A stretch of DNA of 13,817 nt, taken from positions 1-13,817 of the forward strand of contig JAGOJE010000008.1 in NCBI GenBank assembly GCA_017995275.1, written 5' to 3'. Positions 1 through 8,827 of this stretch are shown one piece after another. The DNA is from Rickettsiaceae bacterium (GTDB taxonomy: Bacteria; Pseudomonadota; Alphaproteobacteria; Rickettsiales; Rickettsiaceae). Position numbers and translations under genes: made by a program. Each line of letters begins with the position of its first letter. Positions within the stretch are counted from its first letter, which is position 1. The notes beneath the pieces were generated by a model, which worked only from the letters and a program-made list of their open reading frames with translations, ran no database searches and was not told the origin of the DNA.

Positions 1-130
1 AAATGCTGATAAAGCTAAAGCAGAGAAAGTAATTTTTATAGGAAGTGAAGAAGTCTCCAGCGGAATCTATAAGGTTAAAGATATGGATAGCGGAACAGAA
101 GAAGCAATTAGGAAAGACCAGATTAAATAG
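1..130 (+). CDS. hisS: Histidine-tRNA ligase, C-terminal end (partial)
   Basis: An open frame enters from the left edge, with its first full codon at base 2, and stops at TAG 128-130. This leaves 42 residues of a larger protein. They contain EKVIFIGSEEVSSGIYKVKD followed by MDSGTEEAIRKDQIK. That is the pattern of the C-terminal anticodon-binding domain of histidyl-tRNA synthetase: a beta strand ending in IG, then an E-E/L-x-x-G turn, then VKDxxSGxxE. The enzyme charges tRNA-His in the cytoplasm. ThrS and ProS share the fold but usually end differently and lack the VKDxxSG strand. Only the tail is visible, so the catalytic motifs cannot be checked. The next gene starts 15 bp downstream on the same strand, so the two are probably co-transcribed. 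Confidence 0.7.
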   Translation, partial: NADKAKAEKVIFIGSEEVSSGIYKVKDMDSGTEEAIRKDQIK

Positions 131-145
131 AGAACCTATAATCAC

Positions 146-1060
146 ATGACACTAAAATATATAAAATATACAATAGCAATTTTACTAGTGATAGTCACTC
201 TTGCGTTATCTTATATAGCCATTTGGGCAAAATTTGTAAGAGAATATGATATATCAACTTACACACCTTTTAGAACCACAAAACACAGAAATTGGCTAAT
301 ATCATTTGCTGGTGGAGAAGTGCATGAATCAAATCAAAATTACCTACATTCTGCTTCTATAAATAGAGGGTTCAAAGTAATAATCGATTATGGAATAAAT
401 GATGTAGATAAAACATATATCAAAAAACATAAGGAAATATTTTCTCAAAAACGCGGAAGTGGTTATTGGCTATGGAAACCATATATAATAGATAAAACAC
501 TCACGATGATGAATTATGGGGATATATTATTTTACGTTGATTCTGGAGTTGTAATATTAGAAAACACAGACTTCTTCACAGACAAGATGGATGAAGATAA
601 ATCTGATATTTTGCTATTCAAAAGTTTTCACAAAAACAGACGCTTCACTAAACGTGATACATATAGCATGATGGGAGCAGATGAGAAATATGCCCAGCAC
701 CCTCAATTTGGCGCGACTATCGTAATAGTAAGAAAAACAGATAGATCTATCAAATTCATAAAAGAATGGATGAGATATTGCGAAAATCCAAAGTTACTAA
801 CAGACGAGCCTAGTAAAAAAGAAGAATATCCTGACTTTATAGAACATAGACATGATCAATCCATACTTACTATGCTATATTATAAAGACCCAGCAAAGAT
901 AACAATTATGGATTATCACGCAAAAGGTATATGCGAAAAATTTTTCCATCACAGAAGGAGAACTCATTTTCCTATGCTTCTTATCAATAAATTAAAATTA
1001 TTTATTGATACTTGCGACACAAAATCAATGATTGAAGCCTGTGGCGGGGGTGATGTTTGA
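146..1060 (+). CDS. Membrane-anchored GT-A-like glycosyltransferase family protein
   Basis: The 304-residue product opens with a short basic stretch and one hydrophobic segment (about residues 9-28). This suggests a type II membrane anchor or an uncleaved signal. The rest looks soluble. GSGYWLWKP (104-112), then GDILFYVDSG with D132-S-G134, then RHDQS (H236-D237-Q238) match a loosely described family of bacterial nucleotide-sugar transferases. In that family the D-x-G/D-x-D position would bind metal and nucleotide sugar, and the late HDQ motif lies near the acceptor side. The family call is from memory of motifs; donor and acceptor cannot be told. A role in decorating surface polysaccharide or a protein is inference. 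The start at ATG 146 has only a weak upstream AGAGA, formed over the hisS stop. Its last 8 bp overlap the preferred comEC start, suggesting translational coupling. Confidence 0.6.
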   Translation: MTLKYIKYTIAILLVIVTLALSYIAIWAKFVREYDISTYTPFRTTKHRNWLISFAGGEVHESNQNYLHSASINRGFKVIIDYGINDVDKTYIKKHKEIFSQKRGSGYWLWKPYIIDKTLTMMNYGDILFYVDSGVVILENTDFFTDKMDEDKSDILLFKSFHKNRRFTKRDTYSMMGADEKYAQHPQFGATIVIVRKTDRSIKFIKEWMRYCENPKLLTDEPSKKEEYPDFIEHRHDQSILTMLYYKDPAKITIMDYHAKGICEKFFHHRRRTHFPMLLINKLKLFIDTCDTKSMIEACGGGDV

Positions 1061-3044
1061 TTATATATATAGAAAATTTGAGGCAGAGTATCATCAGCTA
1101 AATCTATGGTATTTTGTATCCTTTCTTCTTGGAGTAATAACTTATTTCAGCATTAGCTACGAACCAAGCGCGAGATATGTAGTAGCAATTTGTGGATCAT
1201 CGCTAGCTACTTTATATTTTAAGAAATTTGGATTTCTTGGCACGTTTTTATCTATAATTATAATCTCATTTTGTTTTGGCATTGGAATATCAAAATACCG
1301 AACATTATCGATAAAGGCTGAATCAATTAACCATTCTTTCACAACAACAGTAGAGGGGAGAATTTTAGCAATAAAACCATCTACAACTGGCTGGCAGATA
1401 GTGCTATCTGATGTTTTTTTACCAAAAAAGCGCAGGCCTTTACTGGCAAATATAAGGTTAAATGTGAAAGATGATTATTTCAGAGATTTAATGACTGGAG
1501 ATAGAATAAGCGTCCTTACTTTTCTAAACCCTATACCCCCTAGTATTTTACCTGGTGGATATGATTTTGCTTTATATAATTATTTCTCATCTATTGGCGC
1601 TGCTGGATACAGCCTTAGCAAACCTGAAATAGTTGCAAAAAGTCAAAGAAGCAACCTCTCACAAAAGATACAGACTTTACGTCATAAAATATATGACCGT
1701 TTAATTTCTGTAATGGGAAATGACGCAGGCAATTTTTCCGCAGCAATTATGATTGGTGAGTCAAAAGGGCTTGCCAGAAAAATAATGCAAAATATAAGAT
1801 ACGCAGGAATATCACACATATTATGTGTATCAGGCCTTCATTTATCTCTAGTTGCTAGCCTTTTATTCATATCCTCAAGATTCCTTCTTAATTTATCTAA
1901 TTTTATGGCTTTTCGCACTGATATAAAAATGATATCAGCAATCATTTCATTAATAGGAAGCTTTTTGTACCTGATGCTCTCCGGAATGCAAATAGCAGCT
2001 ACTAGAGCTTTTATAATGACAAGCATATTCATTTTATCTGTAATAATTGGCAGAACTCCCTACCCATTACGTTCCATAGCAATAGCCGCCGCTATAATAA
2101 TCTCAATAAATCCAGAATATGTTATGCATCCAAGCTTTCAGCTCTCTTTCGTTGCTGTGCTATCATTAATCACAGGATTTGAAATATATATGAAAAACAA
2201 ACATGTTCTTGGAGATAGTAAAGGAATAATTGCCAGCATAAAAATCTACTTTTTTGCAAATATCTATTCCAGCCTTCTTGCTAGCCTTGCAACAACCCCT
2301 ATTGTTATATATCACTTTTACATCTCATCTAATTATGCTGTATTATCTAATTTGCTTGCAGTGCCTGTGATGTCTTTTTTTATAATGCCTATTTCTATAA
2401 TATCTTTAATATTAATGCCTTTTGGATTAGATTATTATCCTCTAAAATTACTTGAATATATAATAAGTATCATAATTAATTTTGGAGAATTTGTTGCTGA
2501 CCTACCAGGAGCTATATGGTATTTTGGATATATAACGCCACTAAGCCTTCTTATATATATGATAGGTCTATTTTGGCTTACATTATGGCAGAAAAAATGG
2601 AGACATCTTGGCTGGATTTTAATAACCTGCTCTGTAGTAATGATGTTTAAATCCCCCAAACCAGATGTAATATTTGACCATCACAATAATATTTTGGGAA
2701 TAAAAAACAAAGATGAAAAGCTAGAAATCTATGGGAAAAGAGTCTCCAAATTTACCCAACATTATTGGAGCAATTGGTTCGGACAAAAAGATGTAATATT
2801 AACACAGGAAGATATATCCCTAAGTAATAAAGAAATAAAGACTGATAGTGGCAAGACTATAGGAATCTTATTTGAAAAACTTAATTGCAAGTCAGATATT
2901 GTAATAAACACTACAGGATACAAAAGATGTAATAATTATTCCTTAAATAAACAAGATATAAAGGACAATGGAACGATGTTAATATTTTGCAATAAAAACG
3001 AGTGCCTTTTGCAGAAAGCAAATTCAGATAGATTCAAATTCTAG
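1053..3044 (+). CDS. comEC: ComEC/Rec2-family DNA uptake channel protein
   Basis: ComEC forms the inner-membrane channel that passes single-stranded DNA into the cytoplasm during natural transformation. From ATG 1053 the product is 663 residues. It has two early membrane helices, then a beta-rich N-terminal DUF4131-like region (around GRILAIKPSTTGWQIVLSD), then the polytopic Competence domain with the hallmark GISHILCVSGLHLSL (S260-G-L-H263), followed by many membrane segments. The C-terminal 130 residues are soluble. They resemble the degenerate tail of alphaproteobacterial ComEC, not the metallo-beta-lactamase domain of Bacillus-type proteins. I chose ATG 1053 over TTG 1032 because GGGGG (1046-1050) lies just before it and because ATG overlaps the upstream TGA in a coupling arrangement. 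The protein looks intact. Whether this bacterium is naturally competent cannot be judged, since other com genes are outside the window. Confidence 0.88.
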   Translation: MFDYIYRKFEAEYHQLNLWYFVSFLLGVITYFSISYEPSARYVVAICGSSLATLYFKKFGFLGTFLSIIIISFCFGIGISKYRTLSIKAESINHSFTTTVEGRILAIKPSTTGWQIVLSDVFLPKKRRPLLANIRLNVKDDYFRDLMTGDRISVLTFLNPIPPSILPGGYDFALYNYFSSIGAAGYSLSKPEIVAKSQRSNLSQKIQTLRHKIYDRLISVMGNDAGNFSAAIMIGESKGLARKIMQNIRYAGISHILCVSGLHLSLVASLLFISSRFLLNLSNFMAFRTDIKMISAIISLIGSFLYLMLSGMQIAATRAFIMTSIFILSVIIGRTPYPLRSIAIAAAIIISINPEYVMHPSFQLSFVAVLSLITGFEIYMKNKHVLGDSKGIIASIKIYFFANIYSSLLASLATTPIVIYHFYISSNYAVLSNLLAVPVMSFFIMPISIISLILMPFGLDYYPLKLLEYIISIIINFGEFVADLPGAIWYFGYITPLSLLIYMIGLFWLTLWQKKWRHLGWILITCSVVMMFKSPKPDVIFDHHNNILGIKNKDEKLEIYGKRVSKFTQHYWSNWFGQKDVILTQEDISLSNKEIKTDSGKTIGILFEKLNCKSDIVINTTGYKRCNNYSLNKQDIKDNGTMLIFCNKNECLLQKANSDRFKF

Positions 3045-3092
3045 GTTGTAATAATATACAAAATACTATATATCCTTAACGTCAATCTACTT

Positions 3093-3098
3093 AAGGGA
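3093..3098 (+). promoter_or_regulatory. Shine-Dalgarno site of the 757-residue ankyrin gene
   Basis: AAGGGA lies 8 bp upstream of ATG 3107. It is one of the few recognisable ribosome binding sites on the plus strand here. It fixes the start of the ankyrin gene and suggests that this gene is translated independently of comEC, which ends 62 bp upstream. Confidence 0.6.
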
Positions 3099-3106
3099 TC
3101 CATATC

Positions 3107-5380
3107 ATGTCAAAATTCATAGCAAAAAATTTAGAATATATTGAAATACTTCGCACAAAAATTGTAAGCGCGCCAGAATTGCGTGATACACTACAGAATG
3201 CTTTATATAATACGGAATCTACTACAAGATTATTAAATAACAAGCAAATAATAAGCATCATTGATTTTATAGAAAAAGCTGCGAACAATGTTGGCCAGGC
3301 AGATCAGGGTGGGATCACTGCAAGATTCATAGCACTAACACGTGGATTAGAAAGATCTTTGGCTGGTTATATAACTCATATAGTAATAAGTGAGTATTTC
3401 AACAAATTCACCATAAATCAAAGATTTGCCATAGAGGAACTCCTAGTAGCAAATAATTTCACAAGAAGCATACTTAACTATGAAAACCCAGCTACAGAAA
3501 CTAGAATAGCTGATATGCTCCTGGCGACTGCGACGAGGGCTTTAACTGAAAGCGACAATCCACACAAAATTATTATATTTAATGAGATTCTAAAATCTTG
3601 TGGGAATGTTAACCTAAAAAATGAAGATGGAGAAACAGCACTTTCTATAGCTGTGAAACAAAATATTCCATCACTAGTGAATGATCTTTTTAATGCCGGA
3701 GCAAGCCTTAAAGATATAAATTCCCCCCTTGCATTTCCACTCATAAAAAATATTTTATCTAAAGTTATACTACTAAAAAAATCAGACCTACCACAAATAA
3801 TTGATGAAATATATATTGCTAACGGATTACAAATGCCAGCGTCCGCTTCTAGCGACTTACAAGGTGCATTTGTATCTCTATTAAATTCTGGAAAGCTGAT
3901 AACGCACCCACGCGAATCTGACGGATATTCTCTCAACAATGAAAATATTTTGAAAATACTAAAAATGCTTGTAATTTATGGATTTAATATCAACAACACT
4001 AAAGATTCAGCATTCACAACCTCCCTCACATTTGATAAGGAAATAAACAGTAACCAAATAATTAAAAACACATGGCTAACTGAAAGGATAATGCAATTAA
4101 ATGGATTCGACATAAATACCCTTAATCCAATTGGGCAACCATATTCCTTCTTCGCATTAAAATCGGACATAGATATAGCTCTAAAAGTTCTAGCAATGCC
4201 TAATTTTGACCACACAATAGTAGATGATTTTGGAAATGGAATTCTACATATATGTGCTATAGTTTTAGAAAACGTTGAAGATGTAAAGAAAATCGTACCA
4301 AAACTTTTAGAAAAAGGATGCGATATAAACTTACAAAATAATTCCGGAAAAACTCCAGTTTTTGTAGCTATAGAAAATAATAATCCTGATATTGCGCTAT
4401 ATATGGCAGAATTATATGAGCCAAATCTAATAATAGACTCTATAGGAAATACATTGTTACATGTAGTCAGTTTGATTGGTATCGACGCAATTGATAAAAC
4501 ACTTCCAAGGCTTATAAAAAAAGGATATGACATAAACTTAAAAAACAATCAAAATGACTCCCCAATGTCTATTGCATTACTTCACAAAAAGATTGATGAG
4601 TCATTACGACTTATAGAATTATTTGAATCTAATGACACAGCTGATAACTTCAGAAAAGTCTTTGAAGATAAGAATGCAGAAGGAAATACATTATTGCATA
4701 TTAGCGCCATTTTGTCAGTAGAAGAAGCAAAGAAAATCGTACCAAAACTTTTAGAAAAAGGATGCGATATAAATGCATTAAATAATGAAAATCTATCACC
4801 TATCCTTCTAGCATTAAAAGTTGGGAATTTTGATATTTCTCTATATTTAGCAACTTTATGCGATCCAGATGCTACAGTGGACAATGATGGAAGTACTTTA
4901 ATGCATATTAGTGTGCTTTTAAATGAAACAGAAAAAGCAAAAGAGATAATTCCAAAACTTCTAGAAATGGGGTATGACATCAATGCTCAAAATTTGTATG
5001 GAGATTCTCCATTTTTTCTCGCTGTAATGAATGGAAAACTAGAATTAGCAAGATATTTGATTGACGAATGCGGCGCTGATGCGAAGATTAAAAAACATGA
5101 TGGCACCTCAGCCGCACACTTCGCTGCCGCGCTTGGAAATATGGAAATGCTAGAGCTTCTAAATAAGCATAATGTACCACTAAATGAACCAATATCATAT
5201 ATTAACACAGCGACACCATTCCAACTTGCTTTAAGTAATGATCACAAAGCAGTCGCAACTTTCTTGGCAAATACATTGGGAATAGATAACCTCCTGAGTG
5301 ACGGTGGCGTTAGTAGTGAAATTGCAGATCAACTCATGACTCTTGGAATGAATACTGAAGGTCACAGCGAAATTCAATAA
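3107..5380 (+). CDS. Ankyrin-repeat protein, possible secreted effector
   Basis: The product has 757 residues, with no signal peptide and no membrane helices. The first 165 or so residues are predicted mostly helical and not recognisable. One ankyrin-like unit appears near residues 172-205 (GETALSIAVKQN...AGAS). From residue 376 comes a regular array in which GNxLLHI/GxTLMHI headers recur at about 376, 447, 526, 595 and 666, so units are about 69-79 residues, each apparently two ankyrin motifs. The shared core is KIVPKLLEKGCDIN followed by SPxxxAL and a D-x-x-LYLAxL segment. Ankyrin arrays bind proteins. In host-associated Rickettsiales many such proteins are delivered into the host, but secretion here is inference. 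The unit repetition and the identical DNA repeat indicate growth by internal duplication. The gene stands alone, with 62 bp before it and about 97 bp after it. Confidence 0.85.
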   Translation: MSKFIAKNLEYIEILRTKIVSAPELRDTLQNALYNTESTTRLLNNKQIISIIDFIEKAANNVGQADQGGITARFIALTRGLERSLAGYITHIVISEYFNKFTINQRFAIEELLVANNFTRSILNYENPATETRIADMLLATATRALTESDNPHKIIIFNEILKSCGNVNLKNEDGETALSIAVKQNIPSLVNDLFNAGASLKDINSPLAFPLIKNILSKVILLKKSDLPQIIDEIYIANGLQMPASASSDLQGAFVSLLNSGKLITHPRESDGYSLNNENILKILKMLVIYGFNINNTKDSAFTTSLTFDKEINSNQIIKNTWLTERIMQLNGFDINTLNPIGQPYSFFALKSDIDIALKVLAMPNFDHTIVDDFGNGILHICAIVLENVEDVKKIVPKLLEKGCDINLQNNSGKTPVFVAIENNNPDIALYMAELYEPNLIIDSIGNTLLHVVSLIGIDAIDKTLPRLIKKGYDINLKNNQNDSPMSIALLHKKIDESLRLIELFESNDTADNFRKVFEDKNAEGNTLLHISAILSVEEAKKIVPKLLEKGCDINALNNENLSPILLALKVGNFDISLYLATLCDPDATVDNDGSTLMHISVLLNETEKAKEIIPKLLEMGYDINAQNLYGDSPFFLAVMNGKLELARYLIDECGADAKIKKHDGTSAAHFAAALGNMEMLELLNKHNVPLNEPISYINTATPFQLALSNDHKAVATFLANTLGIDNLLSDGGVSSEIADQLMTLGMNTEGHSEIQ
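4285..4329 (+). repeat. 45-bp direct repeat inside the ankyrin gene, copy A
   Basis: These 45 bp are identical to 4729-4773 and encode KKIVPKLLEKGCDI with flanking codons. The offset is 444 bp, exactly 148 codons, which equals two of the protein's repeat units. Perfect identity including third codon positions points to recent duplication or gene conversion within the array. Confidence 0.95.
4729..4773 (+). repeat. 45-bp direct repeat inside the ankyrin gene, copy B
   Basis: Second copy of the repeat at 4285-4329, in the same frame, with no mismatch over 45 bp. The intervening unit near 4500 (RLIKKGYDINLKN) is related but diverged, so the identical pair is not simply a fixed repeat consensus. 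Confidence 0.95.
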
Positions 5381-5477
5381 ATATGTTGATTAGTGGGCTA
5401 TTTCATTCATAGCATTGCATATAGCAAATTGGTATGGTATATCTTTTTATCTGTATTGCATAAAAACTAGAGCCCAT

Positions 5478-7226
5478 ATGGAAGATGTAGATTTCCACGA
5501 AATAGATCATGAAAAAGCAAATTATAACGTAAATGTACGTATGATAGCCTTTGTGTTTGTGATAACCGTTCTTACACTTGTGGCTATATTTTTCATAATG
5601 ACCTACACAAAGCAGAAGCAAAATATCGTAGATGATATGCATGTAGAATGGGAGAGGTTAGAAACATTCTGCCAGGAACAAATAGATCACACAGATTACA
5701 TATTAAATATGCTTGCTATTCAGATCAAAAAAAATCCTAATGATCTGCACTATGTGAAGAATATTTTTGAGGATTTCATAAATAGGCAGGAAGTTCAAGA
5801 AGTATTCGATATAGATGAATGTTTCTGGTTCAATAATGTGCTTAATATGAAGGTAAGAAGCACTGCGCGAAATAATAAATATATTTCCTACTTTGATGGT
5901 AGCAAGATAGAGTTTCCAGAAAAAGTATCATACGGACTTAGTAAAAATAACAAGACAATCCATGCAACTATTGGGATAAAAGATTCTTTAAATAAATATA
6001 TAGGCTCCGTAGTTGTCGATTTTGATCTACTAACTTTCTCTCAACGCCTTGAATATAGAAAAAAACATGAATATACAAATTTCGCTCTAATAGCTGATGG
6101 ATATAAAGTCATAGTACAATCTAATCCAGCAATGGAAGAAATAGGGTTAAAAAAGGGCGAAATAACAAACCACACACTCAAAGAAATAATGTCTAGAATT
6201 GGATTCTCAGAAGAAACCTCTAAGGAATTTTCGTATCTTGATATGGTAAGCGGTATAAATTACTACATAAAAAAAATGCCCAATCAACCTTTCATACTTC
6301 TTGTGAATATAGATCATAAGAAAATAAAGAAGGATATTTTCAACAAGGTTGTCATAAAATTCATGGAAATTTCTGTATTTGCCATGATATTCCTAATACT
6401 CATTATAGCAATTTACCAAAGGGAAAAATGGCTTAGGACAAAAGCAGAAAAAGCTTGCGAAATAGCTAATAGAGCAAGAGAAACAAAATCTGATTTTTTA
6501 GCATTTACAGCTCATGAAATAAGGTCCCCTCTTGGATTCATAGTAACAAGCTCCGAGGTTGTAAAAAAAGAATTACTTGGCCCTCTTCCCCCTGCTTATG
6601 CAGAATATATTGATGGTATATATAAAAACGCTAACTTGATACTTGAATTTATTACAGACATCTTAGATGAAACTCAGATAATGGAAGGTAATTTCCGCAT
6701 TGTAAATGATGTAAGCTCCATAGAAGAAATAATAGAAAATGCTATAAAAATAAACACTTCGAGGCTCGAAGCAAAAGGCTCTAAATTCCAAGTGAATATA
6801 GCACAAAATTTGCCAAAATTAATATGCGACCCACGCAGAATTTTGCAAGTTATAAATAATCTAATAACCAATTCAATAAAATACTCCTTCCAGGAAACAA
6901 TCATAACTATCTGCGCAAAAGTTGATGGCAAATGTTTAGTCGTTGAAGTGACTGACAAAGGAGTCGGAATGACAGATGATGATATAACTATTGCACTTAG
7001 AAAATATGGCACAGTACAAAAAAAGACATTCCATTTCGAATCTTATGATAAATCCTACGGCTTAGGTCTTGCTATAGTAAAAAAACTACTAGAAGCTCAT
7101 GATGCAAAAATGGATATCACAAGCGAGGTGAATGTTGGAACCACAGTGAGAATCACTTTCCCAAAATACAAACTTGTGTATGGAAAGAAAATAGACAAAA
7201 ACAAAAATCAAGATGGCAAGCAATAA
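5478..7226 (+). CDS. Membrane sensor histidine kinase (PleC/DivJ-like)
   Basis: From ATG 5478 the product has 582 residues. Order: helix TM1 (about 22-42), an extracytoplasmic sensor region of about 250 residues resembling a Cache/PAS-type fold (IGSVVVDFDLL and FILLVNIDHKKI look like the ends of its strands), TM2 (about 295-316), a coiled linker, then HisKA and HATPase_c. The catalytic motifs are complete: H-box FLAFTAHEIRSPLG with H346, N-box NNLITNS (460-466), G1 DKGVGM (D493) and G2 YGLGLAIV (527-534). It should autophosphorylate H346 and pass phosphate to an unlinked response regulator, as none is adjacent. ATG 5478 was preferred over TTG 5415, which would add 21 residues before a charged N terminus; neither has a strong ribosome binding site. 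The gene overlaps rodA by 14 bp, so it is probably co-expressed with the elongation genes. The ligand is unknown. Confidence 0.85.
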   Translation: MEDVDFHEIDHEKANYNVNVRMIAFVFVITVLTLVAIFFIMTYTKQKQNIVDDMHVEWERLETFCQEQIDHTDYILNMLAIQIKKNPNDLHYVKNIFEDFINRQEVQEVFDIDECFWFNNVLNMKVRSTARNNKYISYFDGSKIEFPEKVSYGLSKNNKTIHATIGIKDSLNKYIGSVVVDFDLLTFSQRLEYRKKHEYTNFALIADGYKVIVQSNPAMEEIGLKKGEITNHTLKEIMSRIGFSEETSKEFSYLDMVSGINYYIKKMPNQPFILLVNIDHKKIKKDIFNKVVIKFMEISVFAMIFLILIIAIYQREKWLRTKAEKACEIANRARETKSDFLAFTAHEIRSPLGFIVTSSEVVKKELLGPLPPAYAEYIDGIYKNANLILEFITDILDETQIMEGNFRIVNDVSSIEEIIENAIKINTSRLEAKGSKFQVNIAQNLPKLICDPRRILQVINNLITNSIKYSFQETIITICAKVDGKCLVVEVTDKGVGMTDDDITIALRKYGTVQKKTFHFESYDKSYGLGLAIVKKLLEAHDAKMDITSEVNVGTTVRITFPKYKLVYGKKIDKNKNQDGKQ

Positions 7227-8337
7227 CTTATCTTACGTTTTCAATCTTTTAAAGAAGAAGCTATTAAAGCTACCACTAAGAATAGTGGCATTGATAACTA
7301 TACTAAGCCTTTTTGGTATATTGGTGTTATATTCTGCAGCTGGCGCATCAATGACGCCTTGGGGGTATAAACAATTAGTGAATTTTTCTATATTCTTCCC
7401 AATGGCAATATTACTATCGATGATAAATCTGAATTTTATATTCAGATGGGCTTTCCTACCTTACATTATAGTTCTAGCAATGCTTATATTAGTTGAATTA
7501 TTCGGCATAACAGCTATGGGGGGGAAAAGATGGATAGAAATAGCAGGACTGAGGCTACAGCCAGGAGAACCTGCAAAAATAGCCATTGTGTTGTTTTTAG
7601 CAAAATATTTTCATTCCATACCACCACAAAATGTAAATAAATTCAGTAGTTTAATTGTGCCAATCGTAGCAACTATTATTCCTGCTGCATTAATAATAAA
7701 GCAACCAGATCTTGGAACTGGGCTGCTTACATTAATGGTAGCATGTTCTATATTCTTTGCTGCAGGAATTGCTATTTGGAAATTTTGCGCAATTGGGATA
7801 TCTGGAATAATAGCCATACCAATTTTATGGAATTTTTTATATGACTATCAAAAAAAACGCATAATGGTATTTTTAAATCCTGAGCTAGATCCACTAGGCT
7901 CTGGGTATAACATCATACAATCTAAAATAGCTATAGGATCTGGTGGAATATTTGGAAAAGGCATAGCTATGGGGACTCAAAGTCACCTCGAATTTTTACC
8001 GGAGCATCAAACAGATTTTATATTTGCAACATTAACAGAAGACCTAGGTTTTATTGGTGGTTTTACATTACTAATATTGTATTTCCTTCTCCTTGCATCA
8101 TCTATATCAGTAGCTATTAACGCAAGAAATGTTTTCTCAAAACTTCTAGTAATTGGAATATCTGCAATTTTCTTCTTCCATACATTCATCAATATATCTA
8201 TGGTTATGGGATTAGTACCCGTTGTTGGTATTCCATTACCATTTATCTCATATGGAGGAACAATGATGGCATCTATGCTATGTGGATTTGGCCTCGTTAT
8301 GAATGTGCATATGAATCAAAATAAATTATGGAAATAA
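7213..8337 (+). CDS. rodA: RodA, SEDS peptidoglycan glycosyltransferase
   Basis: RodA polymerises lipid II into glycan strands during side-wall growth, partnered with PBP2. The 374-residue, very hydrophobic product has about ten membrane helices and the family signatures: MGGKRWIEIAGLRLQPGEPAK in the early half, KQPDLGTGL, then LPEHQTDFIFATLTEDLGF and finally GIPLPFISYGGT. The catalytic aspartate, equivalent to E. coli RodA D262, is D268 in HQTDFIF. The length is normal for RodA. The pairing with mreD and mrdA argues for RodA rather than FtsW. ATG 7213 lies inside the 3' end of the kinase gene (14-bp overlap) with no good ribosome binding site, consistent with translational coupling. mreD begins 1 bp after its stop. 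In many bacteria rodA follows mrdA; here it leads. Confidence 0.93.
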   Translation: MASNNLSYVFNLLKKKLLKLPLRIVALITILSLFGILVLYSAAGASMTPWGYKQLVNFSIFFPMAILLSMINLNFIFRWAFLPYIIVLAMLILVELFGITAMGGKRWIEIAGLRLQPGEPAKIAIVLFLAKYFHSIPPQNVNKFSSLIVPIVATIIPAALIIKQPDLGTGLLTLMVACSIFFAAGIAIWKFCAIGISGIIAIPILWNFLYDYQKKRIMVFLNPELDPLGSGYNIIQSKIAIGSGGIFGKGIAMGTQSHLEFLPEHQTDFIFATLTEDLGFIGGFTLLILYFLLLASSISVAINARNVFSKLLVIGISAIFFFHTFINISMVMGLVPVVGIPLPFISYGGTMMASMLCGFGLVMNVHMNQNKLWK

Positions 8338-8338
8338 G

Positions 8339-8827
8339 ATGAGAAATATATTAGTAAAGACTCTTTTATATTCCACAATATTAATTTTATCAATATTTCC
8401 ATCATCTCTTATAAGAGTTGGAATCAGCTCAGAAATTTTACCAATTCCGGAATTACTCTTTCTGTATTTTTTGATAATAAATTACGACTTATATGCTATT
8501 CAAATTTTCTTATATGGAATATTTATAGATGAATCCACAGGATTACCGTTAGGATTAACATCCAGCCTATTAATTATATCTTATTATATTATCTACAAAC
8601 TAAAGCCTCATATATTATCCAAAGGAAGAATGCTGGAAATACTAACCTTCTTTCCTATATGCGTGATCTATTCAATAGCAAAATACTGCATAATAAAATT
8701 ATGTTTGAGTACTGATCTTGATATAATAAAAATTACACTACAATCCCTAATTACGATATTATTTTACCCATCTATAAAATTCCTTCTTGGTAAAATTCTG
8801 GAGATGACTGATCAAAATGCTAAATAA
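8339..8827 (+). CDS. mreD: MreD, rod-shape-determining membrane protein
   Basis: The 162-residue integral membrane protein has about five hydrophobic segments. Its conserved signature GIFIDESTGLPLG (residues 60-72) matches the MreD pattern of G-x-x-x-D followed by PLG. MreD links the cytoskeletal MreB/MreC assembly to the RodA-PBP2 synthase in the inner membrane. Sequence conservation in this family is low, so the call relies on size, topology, that motif and the position between rodA and mrdA. The start ATG 8339 sits directly after the rodA stop (TAAG-ATG). Its last 11 bp overlap the start of mrdA, so the three genes should be translated from one message. The usual partners mreB and mreC are not in the window. 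Confidence 0.82.
   Translation: MRNILVKTLLYSTILILSIFPSSLIRVGISSEILPIPELLFLYFLIINYDLYAIQIFLYGIFIDESTGLPLGLTSSLLIISYYIIYKLKPHILSKGRMLEILTFFPICVIYSIAKYCIIKLCLSTDLDIIKITLQSLITILFYPSIKFLLGKILEMTDQNAK

Noticed and set aside
3045..3106. Possible promoter between comEC and the ankyrin gene
   Set aside because: TTGTAA and TACTAT are only 12 bp apart, too close for a standard sigma-70 promoter, and no better pair was found.
3478..3939. Minus-strand open frame of 153 codons within the ankyrin gene
   Set aside because: It is fully antisense to a well-supported ankyrin-repeat gene, has no recognisable family, and is a shadow of its codon pattern. The same holds for the other antisense frames over the ankyrin, kinase and rodA genes.
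5415..5477. TTG start and candidate promoter ahead of the sensor kinase (TTGCAT, 17 bp, TATATC)
   Set aside because: The hexamers match consensus at only 3 and 4 of 6 positions, which is common in AT-rich DNA. The TTG has no ribosome binding site; ATG 5478 gives a more usual N terminus.
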